A stretch of 64,000 bases of DNA from Chloroflexota bacterium (GCA_005880915.1 VBIW01000037.1:42150-106149), one strand, 5' to 3'; shown: positions 6,150-14,787, counted from the first letter of the stretch. Notes: generated by a model from the sequence alone, not told the origin. Numbers and translations are program-made.

Positions 6150-8693
6150 TTGACCTCGTTCAGCTCGCTATCGCGGGCCGCGCAACTGTACATCGTCGGC
6201 GTTGTGGCAGTCGGCGTAATGTCGGTCCTCTTGGGCTGGCTCGTCAGTCCAGTTCCGCCGGCCTTCGTTGCCACCGTTGTCTATTTGGGCATTGGCACCC
6301 AGATAGCCGCACTCCGACCGATCCCGTGGAGGCGTGGCCGTCAATGGGTCGTGGATCCACTGCTGATAGCGACCGGCCTGATCGCCCCAGGCGCGGGAGT
6401 GGCGTCGGTCGCATGGTTGGCCGTATTTGACGGCCGCGTCCCCGGTCGGACGATCACATGGTGGGCGTTCTTGTTTAACCGGGCGATGTTGGCCACGGCC
6501 TACACAGTTCCATCCATAGCCGTCGCTTCCCTGGGCCATGGTCTGGAATGGTTGCCCCTTAAGACTCTGCTGTATGTGGGAACAGCGCTTGGCCTTAACT
6601 ACACCCTTACGGCACTCGGATGGGCGTTTGTTGCGCGCGCTTCCCTTGTAGCGACGTTGTTTGAAAACGTTGGCCTGGCTGCTGTCCTCGGGACCGCGGC
6701 TGTGAGTTTTTCGGGGGGCATCATTTTCCTCCTCCTTCAGAGCCCGCCTGTCGAGATAGGGCCGTTGCAGGTTCCCCTTGGTTACATCATGGCCCCGGGA
6801 CTCTTCGGTTTCGTCTTGGCCGTGCGCGGCAATCTCGCCGACGCGCAGCGTCAAACATTGCTCAAGGATCAGACGCTGGAACTTGCCGCTCAGGTCCTTG
6901 ACGCACGGGATAGGTACACCGAGTCGCATTCGATTCGCGTAGCCGAAATGGCGGGCAACCTAGGTGAGCGACTGGAGTTGGGTGACAGGGAAGTCGAACT
7001 CATTCGAACAGCTGCAGCGCTGCACGACCTCGGCAAGATCGGCGTCCGTGATGACATCCTCAACAAACCAGGTCCCTTGACGGAAGAGGAATGGGAGATC
7101 ATGCGGCGGCATCCCGATATCGGGGCGGACATGATCGCCCAGCACTCTGCCCTCGCCGAGGTGGCGCCGCTTGTGCGTCACCATCACGAGCGTTGGGATG
7201 GCTCGGGCTATCCCGCTGGCCTGAAAGGGGACGTCATTCCTTTTGGGGCTCGCATTCTGTCGGTGGCAGATTCGTTTGACACCATCACTGGTGCTCGTCT
7301 TTACCGACGATCTTTGATGACACCGATCGAGGGTGTCGAGGACATCAGCCGACGAGCAAATCAGTGGTACGACCCCAACGTTGTCGATGCCCTTCGGGAG
7401 CTGCACGGGCTCCCACCAATGGAGGTCCTCAACCGGCCCGAAGTACCGCGCCGAATTACGACTCTGAGGGTGTTGCGGGCTAACCCAGGCTTCAGCAGCT
7501 TGCTCGCGGCGATCGGCATCTCGTCACTGGGTGATCCACTTACTCAGGTCGCTGCGCTCATCGCGATTTACGCGAACACCCGCGACGCTCGCATTGTCGC
7601 ACTCGGTTTCATCATCCAGGCCATTGCAACGATCGCGGTCACCAGTCTGGCCGGCGGGATTGTGGACAGGCTTCCTCGACGCGGACTGGTCGTGGGACTT
7701 GAGCTGCTCCGCGCAGCGACTCTTGTTGCGACGGCTTTACTTATCGGTCGAGATTGGCGCCTGATCCTGCCTATCCTTTTCCTGCTCGCCGCTATCAACG
7801 CGATCGTTCAGCCGGCCAAACAAGCCGCGATCCCAGGCCTTGTCCCAGCCGGACAGGTGGGTAAAGCCAATGCGATCGTCGCTGCGACCACGATGCTTGC
7901 CGGCGCAGTTGGCTTTGGACTAGCCGCTGGGATCCTCAGCAAGTTTCCGACTTCGATCAACACCCTGTTCATCGCTGACGCCATGACCTTCGCCCTCGCC
8001 GCGGTCATCATCCTCGGCATCCCAAACCTCGGCGGCGGTCTCGTCAGCACATCCGTCTCAGGTGCCCTCCGCCGAGCATGGTCTCTGGTTGAAGCGCGCC
8101 CCCATCTCGTGATCAGTACTCTGGCCGCTTTCCTGATTCCGATCAGTCTTCCGGCGGTGCTTGCGCTCGCTTACCAGGTGCCGACGCCGGGTGGCTCGGG
8201 TGGTGAGACCTATTCACTGCTAGAGCTCGTGTCGGCAATTGGCATTTTCGTTGGGTCACTTGTTGTCAGTCGCTTGGCTGCGATCGGCACTATGCGCACC
8301 GTGGGAGCTGGTCTACTTTTGACCGGTGCCTTCTCGGTGGCGCTCTCGATGACACACGACATCTCAGTGATCGTGGCCGTTCTGTTCATCGCATCCGTGG
8401 GCAATCCGATTTACACCGTCGCAAATCAGACCGCCCTGGTAGAGACTGCCGACGCATCCAACCGCGGCAGCGTGATGGCTACGCGGTTTGGTCTCGCTCA
8501 AACAGCAGGAATTATCGGGATCGCCGTCGGTGGTCTGATCACCAGCCTGCGCAGTCCGCAACTGGCATTCGGCGTCCTGGGCCTGGGATTGGTAATGCTG
8601 GCCCTCTACGCTCTTGCGGCCGGGCGTAGCACGACGAATCCGCTACACGGCGCGCCCTATGAGGAAGCGGTCCTCCAGCAGGCCAAGACCTGA
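6150..8693 (+). CDS. membrane HD-GYP phosphodiesterase fused to an MFS-like transporter
   Basis: An 847-residue three-part protein. Residues 1-235 are strongly hydrophobic (about six or seven segments). Residues 245-430 form a complete HD-GYP domain: H260, catalytic H292-D293 in HDLGKIGVRDDILNKP, then HHHERWDGSGYPAGLKGD and VADSFDTIT. HD-GYP proteins hydrolyse cyclic di-GMP. Residues about 440-835 form a second polytopic region resembling an MFS permease: GGIVDRLPRRGLVVG at the loop 2-3 position, QPAKQAAIPGLVP, and GNPIYTVANQTALVE. The TTG start is forced by an in-frame stop at 6135 and supported by the -10 box 9 nt upstream. A direct HD-GYP to MFS fusion is unusual. The frame is uninterrupted with normal codon use across both junctions, so an assembly artefact is unlikely. 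Substrate of the transporter part is unknown. Confidence 0.88.
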   Translation: MTSFSSLSRAAQLYIVGVVAVGVMSVLLGWLVSPVPPAFVATVVYLGIGTQIAALRPIPWRRGRQWVVDPLLIATGLIAPGAGVASVAWLAVFDGRVPGRTITWWAFLFNRAMLATAYTVPSIAVASLGHGLEWLPLKTLLYVGTALGLNYTLTALGWAFVARASLVATLFENVGLAAVLGTAAVSFSGGIIFLLLQSPPVEIGPLQVPLGYIMAPGLFGFVLAVRGNLADAQRQTLLKDQTLELAAQVLDARDRYTESHSIRVAEMAGNLGERLELGDREVELIRTAAALHDLGKIGVRDDILNKPGPLTEEEWEIMRRHPDIGADMIAQHSALAEVAPLVRHHHERWDGSGYPAGLKGDVIPFGARILSVADSFDTITGARLYRRSLMTPIEGVEDISRRANQWYDPNVVDALRELHGLPPMEVLNRPEVPRRITTLRVLRANPGFSSLLAAIGISSLGDPLTQVAALIAIYANTRDARIVALGFIIQAIATIAVTSLAGGIVDRLPRRGLVVGLELLRAATLVATALLIGRDWRLILPILFLLAAINAIVQPAKQAAIPGLVPAGQVGKANAIVAATTMLAGAVGFGLAAGILSKFPTSINTLFIADAMTFALAAVIILGIPNLGGGLVSTSVSGALRRAWSLVEARPHLVISTLAAFLIPISLPAVLALAYQVPTPGGSGGETYSLLELVSAIGIFVGSLVVSRLAAIGTMRTVGAGLLLTGAFSVALSMTHDISVIVAVLFIASVGNPIYTVANQTALVETADASNRGSVMATRFGLAQTAGIIGIAVGGLITSLRSPQLAFGVLGLGLVMLALYALAAGRSTTNPLHGAPYEEAVLQQAKT

Positions 8694-8734
8694 CCCCGCT
8701 GCGCCCAAGGTCCCTCTGGTCATACTGCGCGTGA

Positions 8735-9874
8735 TTGCATAACGTGCGACCAAACCCGCAGCCGGGAGCGCCCCGCGAGCCAGAACTCGAGAGCCCACCC
8801 CCGATCAGCGGGGTGGCGGTTTCCGTGCGGCCTCTCGACCCGAAGCGGCGGCGTCGCTATCTGCAAATCGGATTCGGCATCGCGGCCCTTTTCGTCGCGA
8901 TCGTCATCCTCTTCCTGCTTCGCGACTTCCTGGGCGCGTTCGTGCTCGGAGCTGCGATCGCGTTTCTGATTCAGCCCGCGGTGACTCGGCTCCACGCCGC
9001 CGGCGTACCCCGGCTGCTGGCCATCTCGCTCGTCTTCGTCGCGATCATCATCATCCTGGCGGGTTTGGTGCTCTTGATCGTTCCACTTGGTGTGAGTGAG
9101 GTGGGTCAGCTTCAGGTCCAGGCGCCCACACTGGCCGCTGCGGCGCAGAAGAGTCTCAACGGTCTTCAGCCCATCCAGGTCTTCGGCATTGACATCGACC
9201 TGAAGGGCGTGACGGCGACAATCAACTCGCACCTACGCGAATATGTGCTTGGTCAGTTTGGCAACGCGGTCACGCTCGGCCTCACGGCGCTGACCACTGT
9301 GCTGCAGCTCCTGCTGATGTTCATCGTGGCCTTCCTCCTCGCCATCGAAGCCCCTGCGGTACGCCGTGACCTCCGCCGATTCGTGCCCAGCGACTATCGC
9401 AGCGACTTCGACCAGATCTGGCGCCAGGTTCGCAAAATGCTCTACGCCTACGTTCGCGGACAGCTCATCATCGCCGCGCTGATCGGGATCTGCTCCGGCA
9501 TCGCCTGCGCCGCGATCGGTCTTCCCGACCCAGTTGCCCTAGGTTTGATTGCCGGAATCACCGCCCTTATCCCTTACTTCGGGCCGTTCATCGGCGCGGT
9601 GCCGGCGATCCTCGTCGGCTTGAGCCAGTCTCCGGGCTCCGCCCTGCTGATCGGGCTTCTCTATCTCTTGATCTCGAATGTGATCCTCAACGTCGTCTAT
9701 CCGAAAATCATGGGAGACGCGGTCAAACTTCCGCCGATTCTCGTCATCGTCGCCTTGATCGCCGGCTTCAGCTGGGGTGGGATTCTCGGAATGTTCGTCG
9801 CTGTGCCCATGGCGGCGACGCTGCGCATCCTGTTCGACCACATCTATCCGCGCCTTTACGAGAGGCCGGTGTGA
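8735..9874 (+). CDS. AI-2E (PerM/YdiK) family permease
   Basis: A 379-residue integral membrane protein of the AI-2E transporter family. After a Pro-rich soluble head (1-45) come two or three hydrophobic helices, a soluble middle region (125-185) and a C-terminal membrane bundle with the family signature VRGQLIIAALIGI, GLIAGITALIPYFGPFIGAV, and VVYPKIMGDAVKLPPILVI. Members export small molecules or act as Na+/H+ antiporters; the substrate cannot be inferred here. TTG 8735 is preferred; a -10-like CATACT ends 8 nt before it. The stop overlaps the next gene (GTGA). Confidence 0.9.
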   Translation: MHNVRPNPQPGAPREPELESPPPISGVAVSVRPLDPKRRRRYLQIGFGIAALFVAIVILFLLRDFLGAFVLGAAIAFLIQPAVTRLHAAGVPRLLAISLVFVAIIIILAGLVLLIVPLGVSEVGQLQVQAPTLAAAAQKSLNGLQPIQVFGIDIDLKGVTATINSHLREYVLGQFGNAVTLGLTALTTVLQLLLMFIVAFLLAIEAPAVRRDLRRFVPSDYRSDFDQIWRQVRKMLYAYVRGQLIIAALIGICSGIACAAIGLPDPVALGLIAGITALIPYFGPFIGAVPAILVGLSQSPGSALLIGLLYLLISNVILNVVYPKIMGDAVKLPPILVIVALIAGFSWGGILGMFVAVPMAATLRILFDHIYPRLYERPV

Positions 9875-10584
9875 AGATCGCCCTGGTGTCGGACATCCAT
9901 GCCAACTGGCAGGCGCTCGACGCCGTGTTGCGTGACTGCCCGCCCGTTGACGAGACGATATGTCTCGGGGATGTGGTCGGTTACGGCGGGGATCCAAAGC
10001 GTTGCGCCGACGAGGTCATCAGGCGCAAGTGGCTGACCCTCGTAGGTAACCACGATCGCGCCTGCACGGATCCGGAGATACTCGAGTGGTTCAACGACGA
10101 CGCGGCATCGGTCGTGCGTTGGACGATTGAAGTGATTGGAGAAGAAAGGTTGGAATGGCTGCGCGGACTGCCGGACAGTCACGTCGAGCATGACGTGCTG
10201 CTTGTTCATGCGAGCCCACGCGACCACATCTATGAGTACGTCCTCGACACCGCGGTCGCTCACTCCAACCTCGAGCTGCTCGACGGGGGCATCTGCTTTC
10301 ATGGACATACCCATGTACCGGGAATCTTTGGCGTCAGCAACGGCGCGGTGACGCACGAATATCGCGTGGACAAGTTTCGGCTCGAGGGGCCGGCCCTCGT
10401 GAATCCAGGCAGCGTCGGCCAGCCACGCGATGGCTTGCCGACCGCCAGCTACGGTGTCTGGGACGTGGACCAGAAAACGTTCGAGTTCCGGCGCGTCCGC
10501 TACGACATCAAAGGCGCCCAGCGCGCGATCCGAAAAGCCAAGCTCCCGGAGCGATTCGCCCTTCGACTCGAAAGCGGTCGATGA
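9871..10584 (+). CDS. calcineurin-like metallophosphoesterase (YfcE/MJ0936 type)
   Basis: A 237-residue soluble phosphoesterase. The dinuclear-metal motifs are all present: D8-x-H10 (SDIHAN), GDVVGYG around D34, GNHD at 59-62, the His of LLVHASPRD, and FHGHTH. Related enzymes hydrolyse phosphodiesters or phosphomonoesters; the physiological substrate is unknown. Start GTG 9871 overlaps the preceding permease stop, and the stop overlaps the ATG of the next gene (ATGA), so permease, phosphoesterase and glycosyltransferase form one tight operon. Confidence 0.92.
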   Translation: MKIALVSDIHANWQALDAVLRDCPPVDETICLGDVVGYGGDPKRCADEVIRRKWLTLVGNHDRACTDPEILEWFNDDAASVVRWTIEVIGEERLEWLRGLPDSHVEHDVLLVHASPRDHIYEYVLDTAVAHSNLELLDGGICFHGHTHVPGIFGVSNGAVTHEYRVDKFRLEGPALVNPGSVGQPRDGLPTASYGVWDVDQKTFEFRRVRYDIKGAQRAIRKAKLPERFALRLESGR

Positions 10585-12602
10585 ACCCGCGGCTGGCCAT
10601 GAGGTTGGTGCGGCTCGGCTACGCGGCTGCCGCCGGGGCGGGTATTGGCTCTTTCCTGTTCTGGACCGTCTATTGGTTCTCGTTTGTCCGCGGCAACCTG
10701 CGCGGCCCAGATTTCTTCAACTTCTACGCAGCCGCGAAGCTCTTTGTCTCAAATGGTGGGTCGGCCGTCTACGACATCGCGATGCAGCGCCAGGTCGAGC
10801 TCCAGATTACGGGCGCAGATCCCTCTCGGTTCATCGTCTTGCCGTACTTTCATCCGCCCTACTACACGCTGCTGATCGCGCCGCTCGCGTATCTCGACTA
10901 TCGCAACGCCTACTACGTGATGGCTGCTTTCAACGCCATCTTGGTCGCGGCTCTGATTGCGATCCTGGTCAAAAGCAGCCTGCGGGTCCGGGGCCGCGGC
11001 TGGCTGGTGGCCGCCGCGATGATCGCCGGCTTTTTTCCCCTATTTGTGACTGTGCTGCAAGGCCAGTCGGACCTGGTGGTCCTGGTACCCCTGGCCGGCG
11101 CCTATGCCGCCTGGGCAAAGGGCCGTTACGGCATGGCCGGTGCATTGAGCGCGCTCGCGCTCTCCAAGCCGCAGCTGCTGTTACTGATACCGATTCTGTT
11201 CCTGGCTCGGCGCTCGTGGCGTGCGCTCGCGTCCTTCGTCGGAGTCCTGCTCGCACTCGGCGTGATTTCCGTTGCCGGCTTCGGCTTGGATCCTGTGATC
11301 ACGTACCTGACCTCAGTCGGGACGTGGGCCATCACGGGCCACCTGCCAAACACCGGTCAGCTTGTCTACACCGACCCGGCGGTGTACTCGCTGCGCAACA
11401 TCCTCGAGGCCGTGCCAGGTGGCGGGAAAGTCGTCGCTTTCGTGATCCTGGTCTTGCTGCTGGCCCTCGTCGCCCTGTCACTCAGCTGGCGCCCCGACAA
11501 ACCGCGCCTCGATTTCGCCCTTGCGATCGCGGCGTCGCTCGTCTTGAGCCCGCACCAGAACGTGCACGACCTGGCACTGCTGGTGATCCCGGGCTTTGCG
11601 CTGGCAGACCTGGCACTCGCGGGCCAGCTTCGCTGGCCCCACGTCACGGCAGCAGTCCTGTTCTTTGCGTACGCCGCGATCGATCTGACGCTCGCCATCA
11701 ACTTCTGGTCGGCGGCAGTCGGGGCGCTCGCCGTCGCGGGTTATCTCACAGCCGAACGGATGGCCGTGCGGCCGGACCCAATTCCGCTTGGCGAGCTGCA
11801 GTGGAGCGGCCCGCGGCCGCGTCGCGTGATAGTACTTCCCGCCTATCGAGCGGCGAAGACGCTGGTCGAGGTGGTCGGGGACATTCCTCAAGGCTCAGCC
11901 GATCGAATCCTGCTCGTAGATGACGCAAGTGCCGACGCGACAGTCAGCGTGGCGACCGCGCTCAGACTCGACGTGATCCGACATCAACGCAACCTGGGCT
12001 ATGGCGGGAACCAGAAGACATGCTATCGCCAGGCGCTGGCGATGGGCGCGGACGTAGTGGTGATGCTTCATCCCGATGGTCAGTACGACCCGGCCCTGGT
12101 CCCGAATCTCTGTCGCGTCATCGAGAGTGGAGAGGCGGATATCGTGCTCGGTTCGCGGTGGCTTGGTCTCGACCCCGCCAAGGCAGGGATGCCGTGGTGG
12201 AAGAGGCTCGGCAACCGCTTCCTCACCGCATCCGAGAACCGGGTGTTGGGCCTCAAGCTCTCCGAATACCACACTGGCTATCGCGCCTATTCGCGGCGTT
12301 TTCTCGAGGCCATCCCATTTCTCGAGAACAGCAACGACTTTGTTTTCGACACCCAGGTCCTGGTCCAGGCGGCCACCTTCGGCTTCAAGATCGGAGAGGT
12401 GCCTGCGATCGGCCGGTACCACGCGGACGCGAGCTCGACGAGCTTCAAGACCTCGACGATCTATGGCTTGAAGACCCTCGGCGCACTTGTTCGCTACGTG
12501 ATGCACCGAGCGGGGTTCAGGTCGCCGTGGCTGACCCCGGCGTCAGATGCCGACAAACAGGCGCTTGCGGTAAGCCAGGTAGCCCACCACAGCCAGGTTT
12601 AG
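10581..12602 (+). CDS. GT87-like membrane protein fused to a GT2 glycosyltransferase
   Basis: A 673-residue fusion. Residues 1-390 are a polytopic membrane domain of the DUF2029/GT87 type (mannosyltransferase-like), with the early motif GPDFFNFYAAAKLF and FHPPYYTLL. Residues about 410-640 are a cytosolic GT-A glycosyltransferase 2 domain like DPM1/GtrB: VIVLPAYRAAKTL, LLVDDASADAT, RNLGYGGNQKTCYRQAL, LHPDGQYDP and a TGYRAYSR acceptor-side motif. GT2 enzymes of this kind load a sugar on polyprenyl phosphate and GT87 enzymes use such lipid-linked donors, so the fusion may make and use its own donor; this coupling is inference. The 3' end overlaps the convergent DUF2127 gene by 60 nt. Confidence 0.88.
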   Translation: MNPRLAMRLVRLGYAAAAGAGIGSFLFWTVYWFSFVRGNLRGPDFFNFYAAAKLFVSNGGSAVYDIAMQRQVELQITGADPSRFIVLPYFHPPYYTLLIAPLAYLDYRNAYYVMAAFNAILVAALIAILVKSSLRVRGRGWLVAAAMIAGFFPLFVTVLQGQSDLVVLVPLAGAYAAWAKGRYGMAGALSALALSKPQLLLLIPILFLARRSWRALASFVGVLLALGVISVAGFGLDPVITYLTSVGTWAITGHLPNTGQLVYTDPAVYSLRNILEAVPGGGKVVAFVILVLLLALVALSLSWRPDKPRLDFALAIAASLVLSPHQNVHDLALLVIPGFALADLALAGQLRWPHVTAAVLFFAYAAIDLTLAINFWSAAVGALAVAGYLTAERMAVRPDPIPLGELQWSGPRPRRVIVLPAYRAAKTLVEVVGDIPQGSADRILLVDDASADATVSVATALRLDVIRHQRNLGYGGNQKTCYRQALAMGADVVVMLHPDGQYDPALVPNLCRVIESGEADIVLGSRWLGLDPAKAGMPWWKRLGNRFLTASENRVLGLKLSEYHTGYRAYSRRFLEAIPFLENSNDFVFDTQVLVQAATFGFKIGEVPAIGRYHADASSTSFKTSTIYGLKTLGALVRYVMHRAGFRSPWLTPASDADKQALAVSQVAHHSQV

Positions 12603-13073
12603 CACCAGCGCGCCGACCTTGAACAGGGTCGGATGGATGACAACCTCGTAGAGCTCGTAGGGAATCAGGATCCCGGTCGCGATGACGGTCAGGTATTCGG
12701 CCCAGCGTCGGCGCATGGCGAGCCCGACCCCCTCGGTCGCCTCGAGTGTTGCGTAGGTGATGGCGCTCAGCGCAAGCAGGTTGATGTGGCTGAAGGCGCC
12801 GACATAAACAAGACCCCGCAGCAGCAGCTGCATGATGACGCCGCGTCCCACATTGAGGTTCAGCTGGTTTTCGGCGTAGTCGGCCCAGTTGTCGAGCCAA
12901 CCCTTGCGGCCTGCGACCAGCAGGCCGATTGCGAGGATTATCAGGATGGTTGACTTGACGAGGCGCTCGACGATGATGACCTTGATAAACGCGTCGTGCT
13001 CGCCGCCGATGGTACCGAGCTCGTGCCACAGACGGGCGAAATAGTGGGGACGCTGGTGCGTGGTCCTGGCCAT
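12543..13073 (-). CDS. DUF2127 family membrane protein
   Basis: A 176-residue protein with four hydrophobic segments. It matches the DUF2127 pattern: FIKVIIVERLVKSTILIILA near the N terminus, then LSAITYATLEATEGVGLAM and WAEYLTVIATGILIPYELYE. Function of the family is unknown. ATG 13073 is chosen because AAGG lies 9 nt upstream; the frame also allows a TTG at 13091. A perfect 7-bp inverted repeat lies just upstream at 13085-13104. The 3' end overlaps the convergent glycosyltransferase gene. Confidence 0.85.
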   Translation of the reverse strand: MARTTHQRPHYFARLWHELGTIGGEHDAFIKVIIVERLVKSTILIILAIGLLVAGRKGWLDNWADYAENQLNLNVGRGVIMQLLLRGLVYVGAFSHINLLALSAITYATLEATEGVGLAMRRRWAEYLTVIATGILIPYELYEVVIHPTLFKVGALVLNLAVVGYLAYRKRLFVGI

Positions 13074-13084
13074 CGCGACTGACC

Positions 13085-13104
13085 TTAACAAGCAGGGTTG
13101 TTAA
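13085..13104. promoter_or_regulatory. inverted repeat TTAACAA-6-TTGTTAA
   Basis: A perfect 7-bp inverted repeat with a 6-nt spacer, 12 nt upstream of the DUF2127 start. It is AT-rich in GC-rich surroundings, which fits an operator for a dimeric repressor overlapping the transcription start. The binding protein is unknown. Confidence 0.4.
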
Positions 13105-13214
13105 CGGTGTCTGCGTCGCCTAGGGTCCAGGTCAGGCTCGGCAGGCTGGGGGAGGGCGCCGCTGGGAGGGGGAGGGCCCGCGAAAGGGATCGCGGCACCC
13201 GGCCGGAGTCGGGT

Positions 13215-13691
13215 TTACGGTGTGCCCTCGTCGCGGTGCTCTCGGTGCTCCCGGAAGAGCATCACCCGGCAGTTCGCGTTCTTGAGCACGTAAGGAACGG
13301 TCTTGCCGAGGTTGAACTCCCCAAACCGCCGCTTGTAAGGCAGCCCCATCACGATCAGGTCGGCCCCCCATTCGACCGCTTCGTCGACCAGGGCCGGGCC
13401 GGTGTCCCGCGCCTGCACCAGCTCGGTCTCGACCGGCAGCTGCGAGGCTGCAGCCAGCTTCTCCACCTCGTCGAGGATCTTCTCCCCCCGCTCCACCACG
13501 TCGTCGAGCACCGCACCTAGGGGAAGCGACCGGTTCACCTCGATGATATGCACCCCGTAGAGCCGCCCGCCCTGCGGGTCGGTCATTCGGCACGCCAAAC
13601 GTACGGTCTCCGCGTCGATGTCCTGGCCGCCTACCGCCACCAAGACCTTGCGCGACGTTGTCGGATGGACATGCGCGGTTCGGTCGGCCAT
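13215..13691 (-). CDS. universal stress protein (UspA) domain protein
   Basis: A 158-residue single-domain Usp. The N-terminal strand is KVLVAVGGQDIDAETVRLA, the middle contains LYGVHIIEV, and the C-terminal part carries ADLIVMGLPYKRRFGEFNLG followed by KTVPYVLKNANCRVMLFRE. The second glycine of the usual G-2x-G-9x-G(S/T) ATP loop is replaced (GLPYKRR), so ATP binding may be weakened. The ATG overlaps the stop of the preceding small membrane protein (TGATG), so the two are co-translated. A Usp beside two TrkA-N proteins is a common stress/ion-homeostasis context. Confidence 0.88.
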   Translation of the reverse strand: MADRTAHVHPTTSRKVLVAVGGQDIDAETVRLACRMTDPQGGRLYGVHIIEVNRSLPLGAVLDDVVERGEKILDEVEKLAAASQLPVETELVQARDTGPALVDEAVEWGADLIVMGLPYKRRFGEFNLGKTVPYVLKNANCRVMLFREHREHRDEGTP

Positions 13692-13897
13692 CAGTGCTGC
13701 GGCCCGTGCGTGACGCGACGGACGAGGACGTAGCCGGCGAAGATGAAGCAGACCACCGCCGTGGCGGCGGCGAGGTCCTGCGAGATCGGATCGAGGGTTC
13801 GATGTACAGCCAGGTACGCGACCACCCAGATCCCGATCGCGAGCGCCATGAAGCCCATGAAGGTGAATGGGAAACGCAAGCGCCCAAATCCTACCAA
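13691..13897 (-). CDS. small two-helix membrane protein
   Basis: A 68-residue protein with two hydrophobic segments (LRFPFTFMGFMALAIGIWVV and DLAAATAVVCFIFAGYVLV) separated by a polar loop. No family is recognised. It overlaps the downstream universal stress protein gene by 3 nt (TGATG) and is divergent from the TrkA-N pair. It could be an accessory subunit of an ion channel or a Usp anchor, but this is speculation. Confidence 0.65.
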   Translation of the reverse strand: MVGFGRLRFPFTFMGFMALAIGIWVVAYLAVHRTLDPISQDLAAATAVVCFIFAGYVLVRRVTHGPQH

Positions 13898-13937
13898 CCT
13901 CCGACTTCCTCGCCGGAGGGGGCTTGATGGGCCTCCC

Positions 13938-13943
13938 TATAAT
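13938..13943 (+). promoter_or_regulatory. -10 box (TATAAT) of the TrkA-N operon
   Basis: A consensus TATAAT ends 9 nt upstream of the TTG start at 13953, which implies transcription starting at or next to the start codon. No good -35 lies 16-18 nt upstream. Confidence 0.55.
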
Positions 13944-13952
13944 CAACCGGGG

Positions 13953-14381
13953 TTGAAGCTCGTCATCGTTGGGTGTGGGCGGGTCGGATCACAGATCGCA
14001 TCCGATATGGATCGCTCTGGCCATGAGGTTGTGATCGTCGACCGAGATCCAAACGCGTTCTCCCGCGCCTCGACGCGGGGCGTGCTGACCAGGGAGTTCA
14101 AAGGCGACCAGGTCGTGGGCAACGGCACCGACGCCGATGTCTTGCGCCGAGCGGGGATCGAACATGCGGACGGCTTCGTTGCCGTGACCGAGGGCGACAA
14201 TCGCAACATCATGGCCTCGCAGATCGCCAAGCACGTCTTCAAGGTCCCGCACGTCGTGGCCCGCATCTACGATCCTGAGCGAGCCGACGCATACGAAAAG
14301 CTCGGTCTGCACACGATCTGCCCCACAATCGAAGGCGCGCTTCACATCCAGAAGGTATTGCTGGAGCGGGAGAGCAAATAG
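13953..14381 (+). CDS. TrkA-N domain potassium-uptake regulator (first of pair)
   Basis: A 142-residue NAD-binding RCK/TrkA-N domain. The Rossmann glycine motif is VIVGCGRVGSQIA, followed by the acidic residue ending strand 2 (VIVDRDPNAF), and VGNGTDADVLRRAGIEHADG, which are all family hallmarks. There is no TrkA-C domain. Such proteins gate Ktr/Trk potassium channels in response to nucleotides. TTG 13953 follows the -10 box by 9 nt. A second TrkA-N protein follows 4 nt downstream, so the two probably form a hetero-assembly; no channel subunit is in view. Confidence 0.9.
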   Translation: MKLVIVGCGRVGSQIASDMDRSGHEVVIVDRDPNAFSRASTRGVLTREFKGDQVVGNGTDADVLRRAGIEHADGFVAVTEGDNRNIMASQIAKHVFKVPHVVARIYDPERADAYEKLGLHTICPTIEGALHIQKVLLERESK

Positions 14382-14385
14382 CGGC

Positions 14386-14787
14386 GTGTATGTGATCGTC
14401 GTGGGGGGCGGAACCGTCGGCTACTACATGTCGCGCGATCTCGTTGAGCGCGGGCATGAGGTGACTCTCATCGAGAGGGACGCGAAGCGCGCTGATTGGC
14501 TTGAAACTCAGCTCGGCAGCATCGTCATGCGCGGCGACGGCTGCGAGGTTAGATTCCTGGCTCAGACTGGCATCGAGCGCGCCGATGCGATCGTGGCCGT
14601 GACCGCCGACGATGAGGACAACCTGATCGCCCTGCAGATGGCGAAGAAGCACTTCCGCGTCAAAAAGACAGTCGCCCGAGTGAACAATCCGTCGAACGTC
14701 GAGATCTTCAAGACGCTCGGGGTTGACGAAGCGGTATCGGCAACCGACGTGCTCCTCGCGGCGCTCGAGCCACCGATCACCACCTGA
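14386..14787 (+). CDS. TrkA-N domain potassium-uptake regulator (second of pair)
   Basis: A 133-residue RCK domain paralogous to the preceding gene: VIVVGGGTVGYYMSRDL, LIERDAKRADWLE, MRGDGCEVRFLAQTGIERAD, and VARVNNPSNVEIF. It starts with GTG 4 nt after the first TrkA-N gene. It also lacks a TrkA-C domain. Two separate single-domain RCK proteins in tandem resemble the split halves of the duplicated TrkA of other bacteria. Confidence 0.9.
   Translation: MYVIVVGGGTVGYYMSRDLVERGHEVTLIERDAKRADWLETQLGSIVMRGDGCEVRFLAQTGIERADAIVAVTADDEDNLIALQMAKKHFRVKKTVARVNNPSNVEIFKTLGVDEAVSATDVLLAALEPPITT

Noticed and set aside
10430..11923. 497-codon plus-strand frame overlapping two genes
   Set aside because: Arg/Pro-rich shadow of the metallophosphoesterase and glycosyltransferase genes in another frame.
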